Program-made: the position numbers and the translations under genes
Assembly: GCF_037023725.1 (NCBI RefSeq)
Contig: NZ_CP146077.1
Location: 4,811,001-4,875,000, forward strand
Length of the DNA stretch: 64,000 bases
Direction of reading: 5' to 3'
From: Pseudomonas bubulae
GTDB lineage: Bacteria > Pseudomonadota > Gammaproteobacteria > Pseudomonadales > Pseudomonadaceae
Shown here: in pieces, positions 32,470-42,026 of the stretch
Layout of the letters: every line of letters starts with the position of its first letter
Position numbering within the stretch: the stretch's first letter is position 1
The notes under the pieces: generated by a model
What the model was told of the DNA's origin: nothing
Database searches by the model: none
The model's input: the letters and a program-made list of their open reading frames with translations, nothing else

Positions 32470-32556
32470 TGTGGGAGCGGGCTTGCTCGCGATGGCATCA
32501 CCTCTATCCAACAGATAGACCGCGTTGACTGCATCGCGAGCAAGCCCGCTCCCACA
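32470..32556. repeat. Paired REP elements (BIME-like)
   Basis: Two inverted copies of TGTGGGAGCGGGCTTGCTCGCGATG separated by about 35 bases, matching the pair at 12520-12605 in arms and spacing. It lies between the convergent uraA and hemH genes and probably marks both transcript ends. Confidence 0.88.
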
Positions 32557-32564
32557 GGGGTTTC

Positions 32565-33590
32565 CTACAGGGCCAGCGGCGCCCTCTCACACAACGTGTT
32601 CAACGCCTGCGCCCACTGCGGGTGGTCATTGAGACACGGCACCAGCACCAACTCCTCGCCCCCCGCCTCGATAAACTGCTCGCGTCCGCGATCGCCAATC
32701 TCTTCCAGGGTTTCAATGCAATCGGCCACAAACGCCGGGCACATCACCAGAATCTTCTTTACCCCTTGCTTGGCCAACGCATCCAGACGCGCCTCAGTGT
32801 AGGGTTCAATCCACTTGGCCCGGCCCAGACGGGACTGGAACGCCACCGACCACTTCCCTTCAGGCAAGCCCATGCGCTCGGCAAAGGCCTGTGCGGTGCG
32901 CAGACACTGCGCCCGATAACAGGTGGCAAGTACCGCAGGCGATGCATTCTTGCAGCAGTCATCATTTTTGAAGCAGTGGTTGCCGGTCGGATCCAGCTTG
33001 TGTAAATGCCGCTCGGGCAAGCCGTGAAAGCTCAGCAGCAAGTGATCGTAATCCTGCTCCAGATGCGGTTGGGCACTTGCCACGAGAGCATCGAGGTATT
33101 CGGGCTGATCATAGAACGGTTGCAGGATGGAGAACTGGACAGGCAGCTTTTTGGCCTTTACCACCCGCTTGGCCTCTTCAATCACCGTGGTCACGGTGCT
33201 GTCGGCGAACTGCGGGTAAAGCGGCGCCAGAGTGACCTTTTTGATGCCCTGCGCAGCGATACGGGTCAACACGGTTTCAATCGATGGCTCGCCGTAACGC
33301 ATTGCCAGCTCGACCGGGCCCTGGCTCCACTCTTTGGTCATGGCCTGTTGCAAACGGCGGCTCAGTTCCACCAGCGGCGAACCTTCCTTCCACCAGATCG
33401 AGGCATAGGCATGGGCCGATTGCTCGGGCCGCTTGATCAGAATCAGCGACACCAGCAAGCGTCGCACCGGCCACGGCAGATCGATGACGTACGGGTCCAT
33501 TAAAAACTGATTCAAGTAGCTGCGTACATCCGCTACCGAAGTAGACGCCGGCGAACCCAGGTTAACCAGCAACAGCGCGTGATCGGTCAT
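32565..33590 (-). CDS. hemH: Ferrochelatase
   Basis: 341-residue last enzyme of haem synthesis, inserting Fe(II) into protoporphyrin IX. The family start [12 protein letters not shown], the metal-site His in [19 protein letters not shown] and [17 protein letters not shown] are present, along with the [15 protein letters not shown] region near the end. The start at 33590 ([10 protein letters not shown]) is preferred; an upstream extension has no family similarity. The TIGR01777 gene lies 13 bases upstream on the same strand and may be cotranscribed. Confidence 0.97.
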   Translation of the reverse strand: MTDHALLLVNLGSPASTSVADVRSYLNQFLMDPYVIDLPWPVRRLLVSLILIKRPEQSAHAYASIWWKEGSPLVELSRRLQQAMTKEWSQGPVELAMRYGEPSIETVLTRIAAQGIKKVTLAPLYPQFADSTVTTVIEEAKRVVKAKKLPVQFSILQPFYDQPEYLDALVASAQPHLEQDYDHLLLSFHGLPERHLHKLDPTGNHCFKNDDCCKNASPAVLATCYRAQCLRTAQAFAERMGLPEGKWSVAFQSRLGRAKWIEPYTEARLDALAKQGVKKILVMCPAFVADCIETLEEIGDRGREQFIEAGGEELVLVPCLNDHPQWAQALNTLCERAPLAL

Positions 33591-33603
33591 GCAACTTCCT
33601 ATT

Positions 33604-34506
33604 TCAGGGGCGGGCGGCGACATCTTCGAGCGCCGCACGCAAATCGGTGAACTGAAAAGTAAAACCCGCTGCCAGCAGTTTTGCCGGTTGAGCCCGCTGG
33701 CCACCCAGCAACAAACCGGCCATCTCGCCGAGCAGCACACGTAACACAAAGGCAGGCATGGGCATAAAGGCCGGGCGGTGCAACACGCGACCCAGCACCT
33801 GAGCAAATTCGCCATTGCGTACCGGATGCGGCGCGCAGGCATTATAAGGACCGCTTGCGGCATTCTCATGCACAAGAAAATCAATCAGGGCGATTTGGTC
33901 ATTGATATGAATCCACGGCATCCATTGCCGACCATTGCCTATCGGCCCGCCCAGCGCCAGCTTGAACGGCAACAACAGGCGCGACAAAAAGCCGCCTTCG
34001 GACGCCAGCACCAGCCCCGTGCGCACCAGGACCACGCGCACCCCCAAAACCTGTGCCCGCTGAGCGGTCTCTTCCCAGGCGATACACAAGTGGCTGGCGA
34101 AATCCTCACTCACCGTCGGCGACTCTTCTGTCAGCTCGCGCTCACCACCGTCGCCATACCAGCCCACCGCCGAACCCGATACCAGCACTGAAGGCTTTTG
34201 CGCACGACTTTGCAACCAACCCACAAGGGTCTCGGTCAAGGTGATGCGGCTGCTCCACAACAAAGCCTTGCGCTTGCGGGTCCAGGGCCGATCGGCAATC
34301 GGCGCGCCGGCCAGGTTGATCACCGCATCAATCGGCTCCTCACCAAGCTCTTCAAGCAGGGCAATCCCTTTGACCTGGGCACCGCATAATTGAGCCACCT
34401 GTTCGGGGCGACGGCTCCACACACTGAGGCGATGGCCTTGCGCCAGCCAGTGACGACAGAGCTGACGCCCTATCAAGCCTGTACCGCCGGTCAGCAAAAT
34501 GTGCAT
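33604..34506 (-). CDS. TIGR01777 family (YfcH-like) NAD-dependent epimerase
   Basis: 300-residue short-chain dehydrogenase-type protein with an N-terminal Rossmann motif ([14 protein letters not shown]), the segment [18 protein letters not shown] and the family's C-terminal DUF1731 region ([32 protein letters not shown]). Reaction and substrate are unknown for the family. It is divergent from the FAD oxidoreductase at 34699, so the PplR-like site at 34628-34651 lies in its upstream region too. Confidence 0.87.
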   Translation of the reverse strand: MHILLTGGTGLIGRQLCRHWLAQGHRLSVWSRRPEQVAQLCGAQVKGIALLEELGEEPIDAVINLAGAPIADRPWTRKRKALLWSSRITLTETLVGWLQSRAQKPSVLVSGSAVGWYGDGGERELTEESPTVSEDFASHLCIAWEETAQRAQVLGVRVVLVRTGLVLASEGGFLSRLLLPFKLALGGPIGNGRQWMPWIHINDQIALIDFLVHENAASGPYNACAPHPVRNGEFAQVLGRVLHRPAFMPMPAFVLRVLLGEMAGLLLGGQRAQPAKLLAAGFTFQFTDLRAALEDVAARP

Positions 34507-34627
34507 GAGTTGATCCTCACAAGGAGTTTTATCGGGAGCACTGGTCTATTTTTATATAAAGACCTTTTATCGGTCGTTGAGCTGATTTAAGAATAGGCCA
34601 CATGGATCTGAAGCAAACACTAAAACC

Positions 34628-35685
<1,058 letters not shown>

Positions 35686-35696
35686 AGCCACAACAC

Positions 35697-35738
35697 GTGC
35701 CGCAGCAGCTGCCGCAGGAACGAGCAGCTGCTACGCGG
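35697..35738. repeat. Degenerate inverted repeat after the FAD oxidoreductase
   Basis: CGTGCCGCAGCAGCTG and CGAGCAGCTGCTACGCG form an imperfect hairpin 12 bases after the stop. The GCAGCTGC core resembles a second family of Pseudomonas intergenic repeats. It probably ends the upstream transcript just before the light-type promoter. Confidence 0.5.
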
Positions 35739-35761
35739 GATTAACAACCCTCCAAAATACC

Positions 35762-35785
35762 TGTACAAGAAATTTGACTTGTACA
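35762..35785 (+). promoter_or_regulatory. PplR/LitR-type operator, site 1 (perfect)
   Basis: TGTACA at 35762-35767 and 35780-35785, separated by exactly 12 bases: a full match to the direct repeat T(G/A)TACA-N12-TGTA(C/T)A reported for PplR1 of P. putida. It covers the -35 hexamer of the promoter at 35774-35801, so a bound dimer would block polymerase. Confidence 0.88.
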
Positions 35786-35801
35786 ACATCTGGCATATGA
35801 T
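35774..35801 (+). promoter_or_regulatory. Sigma-70 promoter of the light-response operon
   Basis: TTGACT at 35774-35779 and TATGAT at 35796-35801 with 16 bases between. Both hexamers differ from consensus at one position. The start site would fall near 35808, about 50 bases before the ATG at 35859 and between the two operators. Confidence 0.75.
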
Positions 35802-35811
35802 GAACTCAAGT

Positions 35812-35835
35812 TGTACATCACCAAAAAGATGTACA
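35812..35835 (+). promoter_or_regulatory. PplR/LitR-type operator, site 2 (perfect)
   Basis: TGTACA at 35812-35817 and 35830-35835 with a 12-base spacer, identical in design to site 1. It lies downstream of the predicted -10 element in the transcribed leader, so site 2 could act as a roadblock or allow cooperative binding with site 1; the sites are 50 bases apart start to start. Confidence 0.85.
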
Positions 35836-35858
35836 AGTAATTCTTGGAGGTTCGTCAC

Positions 35859-36827
35859 ATGCCCAGCCCCACATCTGCCCGGCACAAACCCAAAATAGCC
35901 ATCAGCGCCTGCTTGTTGGGGGCTGAAGTGCGGTTCAACGGCGGGCATAAAGAGTCACGCCTGTGCAGCCAGGCCCTGACCCAACACTTCGAATTTGTCC
36001 CGCTTTGCCCCGAGGTCGCCATCGGTCTGGGTATTCCGCGCCAGCCGGTGCGATTGGTGGGCAACCCCTTACAACCCCAGGCTGTCGGCACGGTCGACAG
36101 CACGCTGGACGTGACCCGGCCCCTGCACGACTACGGCGTGGAAATGGCCGCGGCGCACACCGATATCTGCGGCTACATCTTCATGCAGAAGTCACCTTCC
36201 TGTGGCCTGGAGCGGGTCAAGGTGTATCAGGACGGCGGACGCCCTGCCGAACTGAGCGGGCGCGGCATCTACGCCCGGGCATTCTGTGACGCTCAACCCG
36301 ATTTACCCGTGGAAGAAGACGGCCGTTTGAACGACCCGGTGCTGCGGGAAAACTTCATGACCCGGGTGTACGCCTACAGCGCCTGGCAGGCACTGCTCAA
36401 ACAGGGCGTTACCCGCCGCTCACTGACCGAGTTTCATGCCCGCTACAAATATCTGCTGATGGCCCATCATCCGGTGCAGTACAAAACCCTCGGCAACCTG
36501 CTCGGCAGCCTTGGCAAGCAAGACCCTATGGGCATTGCACCGCAGTACTTCAGCGAACTGATGAAAGCCCTGAAAAAATGCGCCACCCGCCGCACCCACA
36601 CCAATGTGCTGCAACATATCAGCGGCTACCTCAAGCAAGCCATCAGCGCCGAAGACAAGCAGGAAGTCCAGCAACTGATTGGCCAGTACCTGCACGGCAT
36701 CGTGCCACTGGTGGTCCCGTTGACCCTGCTCAAGCATCACTTTCGCCTGCACCCCCACCCGTACATCTCGCGCCAGGTTTACCTGCAGCCGCACCCGGAA
36801 GACCTCAGCCTGCGTAATGCCATCTGA
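35859..36827 (+). CDS. DUF523-DUF1722 protein (TudS-like thiouracil desulfidase fusion)
   Basis: 322-residue two-domain protein. The DUF523 part (1-150) has the cysteines ISACLLG (Cys18), PLCPE (Cys50) and SPSCG (Cys115) that in TudS hold a [4Fe-4S] cluster removing sulfur from thiouracil or 4-thio-UMP. The second part (about 180-320, FHARYKYLLMAHHPVQYKTLG, VPLTLLKHHFR) is DUF1722/YbgA of unknown role. The start at 35859 lies behind TTGGAGG. First gene of the operator-controlled operon. Because 4-thiouridine in tRNA is photoreactive, recycling of thiolated nucleotides would suit a light response; that link is inference. Confidence 0.87.
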   Translation: MPSPTSARHKPKIAISACLLGAEVRFNGGHKESRLCSQALTQHFEFVPLCPEVAIGLGIPRQPVRLVGNPLQPQAVGTVDSTLDVTRPLHDYGVEMAAAHTDICGYIFMQKSPSCGLERVKVYQDGGRPAELSGRGIYARAFCDAQPDLPVEEDGRLNDPVLRENFMTRVYAYSAWQALLKQGVTRRSLTEFHARYKYLLMAHHPVQYKTLGNLLGSLGKQDPMGIAPQYFSELMKALKKCATRRTHTNVLQHISGYLKQAISAEDKQEVQQLIGQYLHGIVPLVVPLTLLKHHFRLHPHPYISRQVYLQPHPEDLSLRNAI

Positions 36828-36829
36828 CC

Positions 36830-37768
36830 ATGAATGATGACCTGATCATGTCCAACACCCCTGGTACGGACTACAGCCAGGCACTGGCCGAAGGCTGGTT
36901 GCCCATCCGCGAAGTGTCGCGCATCACCGGTGTGAATGCCGTGACCCTGCGTGCCTGGGAACGCCGCTACGGCTTGATCGTGCCGCACCGCACGGCCAAG
37001 GGCCATCGCCTGTTCTCGACCGAGCATATCCAGCGCATCCAGCAGATTTTGTTGTGGCTCAACCGTGGCGTGTCGGTCAGCCAGATCAAGCCGCTACTCA
37101 ACGCGCCGCCGACTCTCGCCCCGGCACCTGACAGCGACTGGCAGGCGTGGCGGCAAACCATGATTGAAGCCATCAGTGAGCTGGCCGAACGCCGCCTCGA
37201 CGACTGCTTTAACCAGGCAATGTCGCTCTACCCCGCCCGCCCGCTCTGTGAACAACTGCTGCTGCCTCTTTTGAGCGAGCTGGAACAACGCTGGCAAGGG
37301 CAGTTCGGTGCGCAATTGGAGCGGGTGTTTTTCCACTCCTGGCTGCGCAGCAAGCTGGGGGCACGGATTTATCACAACAACCGTTCGCTCAAGGGCGCGC
37401 CGGTACTGCTGATCAATCATTCCGACCTGCCCTTCGAGCCGCAACTGTGGCTGACCGCCTTGCTGGTCAGCAGCAGCCACTGCCCGGTCGAAGTCTTCGA
37501 CGCACCTGTGCCCGGCGGCGAACTGGGCCTGGCTGTCGAGCATTTGAAGCCCCGCGCCGTGGTGCTGTACTCCAGCAAAACCCTCAATACCCATCAACTG
37601 CCCCGACTGCTGCAGGGTATCGACTGCCCGATCCTGATCGCCGGACCGACGGTATGCATCCACTTCGACCAGTTGTCCGTAAGTACAACCGAGATCGCAG
37701 GATTGTATCTGGCCCACAACCCGGTAGAGGCCCATCAACGCCTCAGCCAACTCGGCCTTTATCGCTAG
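36830..37768 (+). CDS. LitR/CarH-type MerR transcriptional regulator (PplR-like)
   Basis: 312-residue regulator: MerR HTH (PIREVSRITGVNAVTLRAWERRYG, about 24-47; RTAKGHRLFSTEHIQRI) followed by a helical region and a C-terminal fold like the cobalamin-binding domain of CarH. The B12-ligating ExxxH/DxHxxG motifs are absent (VLLINHSDLPFEP stands there), as in class II LitR proteins that depend on LOV partners rather than on adenosyl-B12. It is two bases after the TudS-like gene and nine before phrB. It probably binds the TGTACA sites upstream and so controls its own operon. The start could also be ATG 36848. Confidence 0.87.
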   Translation: MNDDLIMSNTPGTDYSQALAEGWLPIREVSRITGVNAVTLRAWERRYGLIVPHRTAKGHRLFSTEHIQRIQQILLWLNRGVSVSQIKPLLNAPPTLAPAPDSDWQAWRQTMIEAISELAERRLDDCFNQAMSLYPARPLCEQLLLPLLSELEQRWQGQFGAQLERVFFHSWLRSKLGARIYHNNRSLKGAPVLLINHSDLPFEPQLWLTALLVSSSHCPVEVFDAPVPGGELGLAVEHLKPRAVVLYSSKTLNTHQLPRLLQGIDCPILIAGPTVCIHFDQLSVSTTEIAGLYLAHNPVEAHQRLSQLGLYR

Positions 37769-37776
37769 GAAATGAT

Positions 37777-39222
37777 ATGCAACTGATCTGGCTGCGCACC
37801 GACTTGCGCCACGACGACAACACCGCCCTGAGCGCCGCTGCCAAACGCGGCCCCACCCTGGCCGTATACCTGATCAGCCCCGAGCAATGGCTGGCCCATG
37901 ACGATGCGCCAAGCAAGGTAGACTTCTGGCTGCGCAATCTGCGCACGCTGAGCAACAGCCTGCAACAGCTCAATATTCCTTTGCTTATTCGTACTGCGCC
38001 CAGCTGGGACCAGGCGCCTGCGGTGCTCCTTGAGCTGTGCCAGCAGCACGGAGTTGAGGCGGTACACACCAACCAGGAATATGGCATCCATGAAACCCGC
38101 CGCGACCAGGCAGTTGCCCGGGCCCTTGAAGCTCAGGGCATCGAGTTTCACGGTTACCTCGACCAACTGTTGTTCCAGCCGGGCAGCATCCTCACGCAGT
38201 CGGGCTCGTACTTTCAGGTCTTCAGCCAGTTTCGCCGCATCTGCTACAACCGCCTGCACATGGCCTTGCCCAAGCTGGTTGCCAGGCCTGAAAAACAATC
38301 ACCGCTGAATATCCAGAGCGACGTCATACCCAAGTCTGTCAGCGGTTTTGCCGTACCCAGCGATTCGCTGCGCGCATTGTGGCCAGCAGGCGAGGATCAG
38401 GCTCGCCAACGCCTGGCACAGTTTGCCGATGAGCAGATCCACTACTATCAGGACGAACGCGACCTGCCCGCCAAACCCGGTACCAGCCAGCTGTCGGCCT
38501 ACCTCGCGGCAGGTGTGATCTCACCCCGCCAATGCCTGCACGCCGCATTGCAAAGCAACAACGGCGAGTTTGAAAGCGGCAGCCCGGGGGTATTTACCTG
38601 GATCACCGAGCTGCTGTGGCGCGAGTTCTACAAACATATCCTGGTGGGCTACCCACGGGTCTCACGTCACCGCGCCTTTCGTCCGGAAACCGAATACCTG
38701 CCCTGGCGCCACGCGCCGGATGAACTGGCCGCCTGGAAACAGGGCCGCACTGGCTTCCCGATTATCGACGCGGCCATCAGGCAACTGCTGGAAACCGGCT
38801 GGATGCACAACCGCCTGCGCATGGTAGTGGCTATGTTCCTGACCAAAAATCTACTGATCGACTGGCGCGAGGGCGAGCGCTTTTTTATGCAGCATCTGAT
38901 CGACGGTGATCTGGCCGCCAACAATGGCGGCTGGCAATGGAGTTCATCCACGGGAACCGACTCGGTGCCGTATTTCCGTATTTTCAACCCGATCACCCAG
39001 TCCGAACGCTTCGACCCCGAGGGTAAATTTATCAAGCACTGGCTGCCCGAACTGGCCGAGCTGAACAAAAAACAGGTGCACAACCCCGCGTCGGTGGGCG
39101 GGCTGTTTGGCGTGGCCAATTACCCGGCGCCCATCGTCAACTTGAGCCAAAGCCGCGACCGCGCCTTGAGCGCCTTCAAAAATCTGCCCTCCCGGCAAAT
39201 GCTGGAGGCCAGCCATGGCTGA
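37777..39222 (+). CDS. phrB: Deoxyribodipyrimidine photolyase (class I)
   Basis: 481-residue CPD photolyase that uses blue light to reverse cyclobutane pyrimidine dimers. The N-terminal alpha/beta antenna domain starts LIWLRTDLRHDDNTAL; the FAD domain carries WITELLWREFYKHIL, TGWMHNRLRMVVAMFLTKNL and WQWSSSTGTDSVPYFRIFNP. The start at 37777 follows AGGA. It sits in the light-operator operon behind the MerR regulator and overlaps the SDR gene by eight bases. Cryptochrome function is less likely given the full dimer-binding motifs. Confidence 0.96.
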   Translation: MQLIWLRTDLRHDDNTALSAAAKRGPTLAVYLISPEQWLAHDDAPSKVDFWLRNLRTLSNSLQQLNIPLLIRTAPSWDQAPAVLLELCQQHGVEAVHTNQEYGIHETRRDQAVARALEAQGIEFHGYLDQLLFQPGSILTQSGSYFQVFSQFRRICYNRLHMALPKLVARPEKQSPLNIQSDVIPKSVSGFAVPSDSLRALWPAGEDQARQRLAQFADEQIHYYQDERDLPAKPGTSQLSAYLAAGVISPRQCLHAALQSNNGEFESGSPGVFTWITELLWREFYKHILVGYPRVSRHRAFRPETEYLPWRHAPDELAAWKQGRTGFPIIDAAIRQLLETGWMHNRLRMVVAMFLTKNLLIDWREGERFFMQHLIDGDLAANNGGWQWSSSTGTDSVPYFRIFNPITQSERFDPEGKFIKHWLPELAELNKKQVHNPASVGGLFGVANYPAPIVNLSQSRDRALSAFKNLPSRQMLEASHG

Positions 39223-39985
39223 TCGGCGGCGGATCTGGCTCACGGGCGCGAGCAGCGGCATTGGTGCGCAAATGGCCGAAGAGTTGCTCAGTAGTGGCGC
39301 CCGGCTGGCATTGACAGCCCGCACGCTGGCGCCTTTGAAAGCCTTGTCCGACCGTTACCCCGGACAGGTCTTGCTGGTGCCCGGCGACCTGACCGACAGC
39401 CTGCAGGTACGCGAAATTGGCAAGCGCATCATCCAGGCCTGGGGCGCGCTGGACACCGTAATCCTCAATGCAGGCACCTGTGAGTATGTTGATGCCCGCC
39501 ACTTCGACGCCGCACTGGTCGAGCGCGTGGTGCGCACCAACCTGCTGGCCAACAGCTATTGCCTGGAAAGCGCACTGCCACTGCTGCGCGCAGGCTCGCG
39601 CCCGCATCTGGTGGGAGTGGTCAGCTCGGTCACCTTATGGCCATTGCCACGGGCCGGGGCCTACGGTGCGTCAAAAGCCGGCCTGCGCTACTTGCTCGAA
39701 TCGTTGCGCATCGATCTGGCCCAGGAACAGATCGATGTCACCCTGGTCAGCCCCGGCTTTGTCGATACCCCGCTCACTGAACACAATGACTTCCCGATGC
39801 CCATGCGCTGGCCTGCACACAAGGCGGCACGGCATATTTGCCAGCGCCTGGAAAAACGCCCGCTGGAGATCGCCTTCCCGACGCTGTTCATTGCCTCCTT
39901 GCGGCTGCTGGCAAACCTGCCAAAGCGCCTGCAAGTGGCGTTAGGCAAGCGTCTGGCACGTACATCCGACGGTAAGCCATCATGA
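39215..39985 (+). CDS. SDR family NAD(P)-dependent oxidoreductase
   Basis: 256-residue short-chain dehydrogenase with the cofactor motif TGASSGIG (about 10-17), NAG (ILNAGTCE) and the active site Ser (VSSVT) with YGASK (Tyr/Lys about 152-156). Substrate is unknown. It overlaps phrB by eight bases and the next FAD gene by four, so it is part of one coupled operon that continues to the Cfa-like methyltransferase; a role in modifying fatty acids or their products is possible but unproven. Confidence 0.9.
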   Translation: MADRRRIWLTGASSGIGAQMAEELLSSGARLALTARTLAPLKALSDRYPGQVLLVPGDLTDSLQVREIGKRIIQAWGALDTVILNAGTCEYVDARHFDAALVERVVRTNLLANSYCLESALPLLRAGSRPHLVGVVSSVTLWPLPRAGAYGASKAGLRYLLESLRIDLAQEQIDVTLVSPGFVDTPLTEHNDFPMPMRWPAHKAARHICQRLEKRPLEIAFPTLFIASLRLLANLPKRLQVALGKRLARTSDGKPS

Positions 39986-41229
39986 AAATAGCGATCATTG
40001 GCAGCGGGATTTCAGGGCTGACCTGCGGCTACCTGCTGCATAAAGAACATGATGTCAGCGTGTTCGAGGCCAGCGACTGGATCGGCGGGCACACCCATAC
40101 CGTCAATGTGAGCGTCAAAGGCCAAACCTATGCCGTGGACACCGGCTTTATTGTGTTCAACGATTGGACTTACCCTAATTTCATCAAATTGATGGAGCAA
40201 TTGGGTGTTGGCTCCAAAGCCACTGAAATGAGTTTTTCAGTCCACGACACCGACAGCAACCTCGAATACAACGGCAATACCCTCAACAGCCTGTTCGCCC
40301 AGCGCAGCAACCTGTTGTCGCCCAGGTTCTGGGGCATGTTGCGCGATATTTTGCGTTTCAATCGCGAGGCCATTCGCGACCTGGACGAACAACGTATTGC
40401 CAGCAACACCCGGTTGGGCGACTACTTGCGACTGCGGGGTTATGGCTCGCGCTTTATCGAACACTATATCGTGCCGATGGGGGCTGCGATCTGGTCGATG
40501 TCCCTGGTCGAGATGCAAGCCTTTCCATTGCAGTTCTTTGTGCGCTTTTTCAAGAATCACGGCCTGCTCAGCGTCAGCAATCGCCCGCAATGGCGTGTGA
40601 TTGAAGGCGGTTCCAGTAGCTACCTAAAACCCTTGAGCGCAGGATTTGCCGACAGGATTCGCCGCAACTGCCCGGTTATCCAGGTTGAACGCAATGCCGA
40701 AAGCGTTCTGGTGCACAGCGTTGGTGGTACTGAATCTTTCGACAAGGTGATCTTTGCCTGTCACAGCGACCAGGCCCTGAAGCTGCTGGCCAAGCCCTCG
40801 GTTGCCGAACAACAGATTCTGGGAGCCATGCCATACGCCGACAACGAGGTCGTGCTGCACACCGATACCCGATTACTACCCGACCGAAAGCTGGCTTGGG
40901 CTAGCTGGAATTATCGCCTGGGCGGTGCAGGACAAAAACGTGCAGCCGTAACCTACGATATGAACATCCTGCAAGGGATTCAGAGCGAGACCACTTTTTG
41001 CGTCAGTCTCAACCAAACCGCAGCAATTGACCCGCTCAAAGTGCTGGCCAGCTACACCTATGCCCACCCGCAATACAGCCTGGACGCCGTCGCCGCGCAA
41101 GCGCGCTGGCAAGAACTGCTGGGCGCACAGCACAGCTACTTTTGTGGCGCTTATTGGGCCAACGGCTTCCATGAAGACGGCGTGGTCAGCGCCTTGCGCG
41201 TGGCCCAGGCCTTTGGTCAGCAATTATGA
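39982..41229 (+). CDS. FAD-dependent amine-oxidase-like protein
   Basis: 415-residue flavoprotein with the Rossmann motif IAIIGSGISGLTCGYLL, the amine-oxidase family segment VDTGFIVFNDWTYPNF and a C-terminal FAD contact GAYWANGFHEDGVVSALRVAQ. The DWIGGHTHTV motif is typical of the group that sits next to DUF1365 and Cfa-like genes across proteobacteria, including the singlet-oxygen regulon of Rhodobacter. It overlaps both neighbours by four bases. Likely acts on membrane lipid or a carotenoid-like substrate; this is inference from context. Confidence 0.88.
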   Translation: MKIAIIGSGISGLTCGYLLHKEHDVSVFEASDWIGGHTHTVNVSVKGQTYAVDTGFIVFNDWTYPNFIKLMEQLGVGSKATEMSFSVHDTDSNLEYNGNTLNSLFAQRSNLLSPRFWGMLRDILRFNREAIRDLDEQRIASNTRLGDYLRLRGYGSRFIEHYIVPMGAAIWSMSLVEMQAFPLQFFVRFFKNHGLLSVSNRPQWRVIEGGSSSYLKPLSAGFADRIRRNCPVIQVERNAESVLVHSVGGTESFDKVIFACHSDQALKLLAKPSVAEQQILGAMPYADNEVVLHTDTRLLPDRKLAWASWNYRLGGAGQKRAAVTYDMNILQGIQSETTFCVSLNQTAAIDPLKVLASYTYAHPQYSLDAVAAQARWQELLGAQHSYFCGAYWANGFHEDGVVSALRVAQAFGQQL

Positions 41230-42026
41230 ACAGCGCCCTGTACAGCGGCTGGATCGGCCATCGGCGCTTTGCTCCAAAGCCCCATGCCTTTCGCTATCAG
41301 ATCGGCCTGTTGTATCTGGATCTGGATGAGCAAGACGCTGTACTGGGGCTTTCACCACTGGCAGGCAAAAGTCGTTTTGCGCCCTTCTCGTTTCGTGAAA
41401 CCGATTACCTGAAAACCTTCACCGCAACCGGCATGCGCCTGATTGATGCGGTACGCCAGCAAGTTTCCAGCGCTTTGGGGTATACGCCGCAAGGCCCGAT
41501 ATGCGTGCTCACACAAGCCCGCAGTTGGGGGCTTTCCTTCAACCCGGTGAGCTTCTTCTATTGTTACGAAGCTGACGGAAAACTGGCCGCCCTCCTGTGT
41601 GAAGTCACCAATACGCCTTGGCGCGAACGTTATCACTATGTGCTTCCCGCCAATGGAGACGGTCTTTCCCACGTTGCCGTGGCCAAAGCCTTCCACGTAT
41701 CACCTTTTCTGCCACGGGATCTGGAATACCACATGAGCTTCAGCCCGCCCCAGGCCCGGCTCGGGGTGCATATGGCCGACTGGCAAGGTGATCTGAAACT
41801 GTTTGATGCCACCCTCAACCTGCAACGCACTCCCCTGGACCGCCCGGGCCTGCACCGCTATCTGCGGCAGTTCCCGTGGATGACCGCCAAAACCTGCCTG
41901 GCCATTTACTGGCAAGCCTTGCGCCTGTTTCTTAAACGCACACCGATTTTTTCCCACCAGGCCGCCGACGGCGCCTTTCGCATTGCCGCCCTGCAACCCA
42001 AGGATCAACGCCATGAAGAGCCCTAG
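41226..42026 (+). CDS. DUF1365 domain-containing protein
   Basis: 266-residue DUF1365 protein. Family landmarks are the N-terminal LYSGWIGHRRFAPKPHAFRYQIGLLYLDLDE, the central VLTQARSWGLSFNPVSFFYCYE and the SPFLPRDLEYHMSFSPP segment. No enzymatic activity is established for the family, but it is nearly always between an FAD oxidoreductase and a Cfa-like methyltransferase, as here. It overlaps the preceding gene by four bases and the next by 14. Confidence 0.9.
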   Translation: MNSALYSGWIGHRRFAPKPHAFRYQIGLLYLDLDEQDAVLGLSPLAGKSRFAPFSFRETDYLKTFTATGMRLIDAVRQQVSSALGYTPQGPICVLTQARSWGLSFNPVSFFYCYEADGKLAALLCEVTNTPWRERYHYVLPANGDGLSHVAVAKAFHVSPFLPRDLEYHMSFSPPQARLGVHMADWQGDLKLFDATLNLQRTPLDRPGLHRYLRQFPWMTAKTCLAIYWQALRLFLKRTPIFSHQAADGAFRIAALQPKDQRHEEP

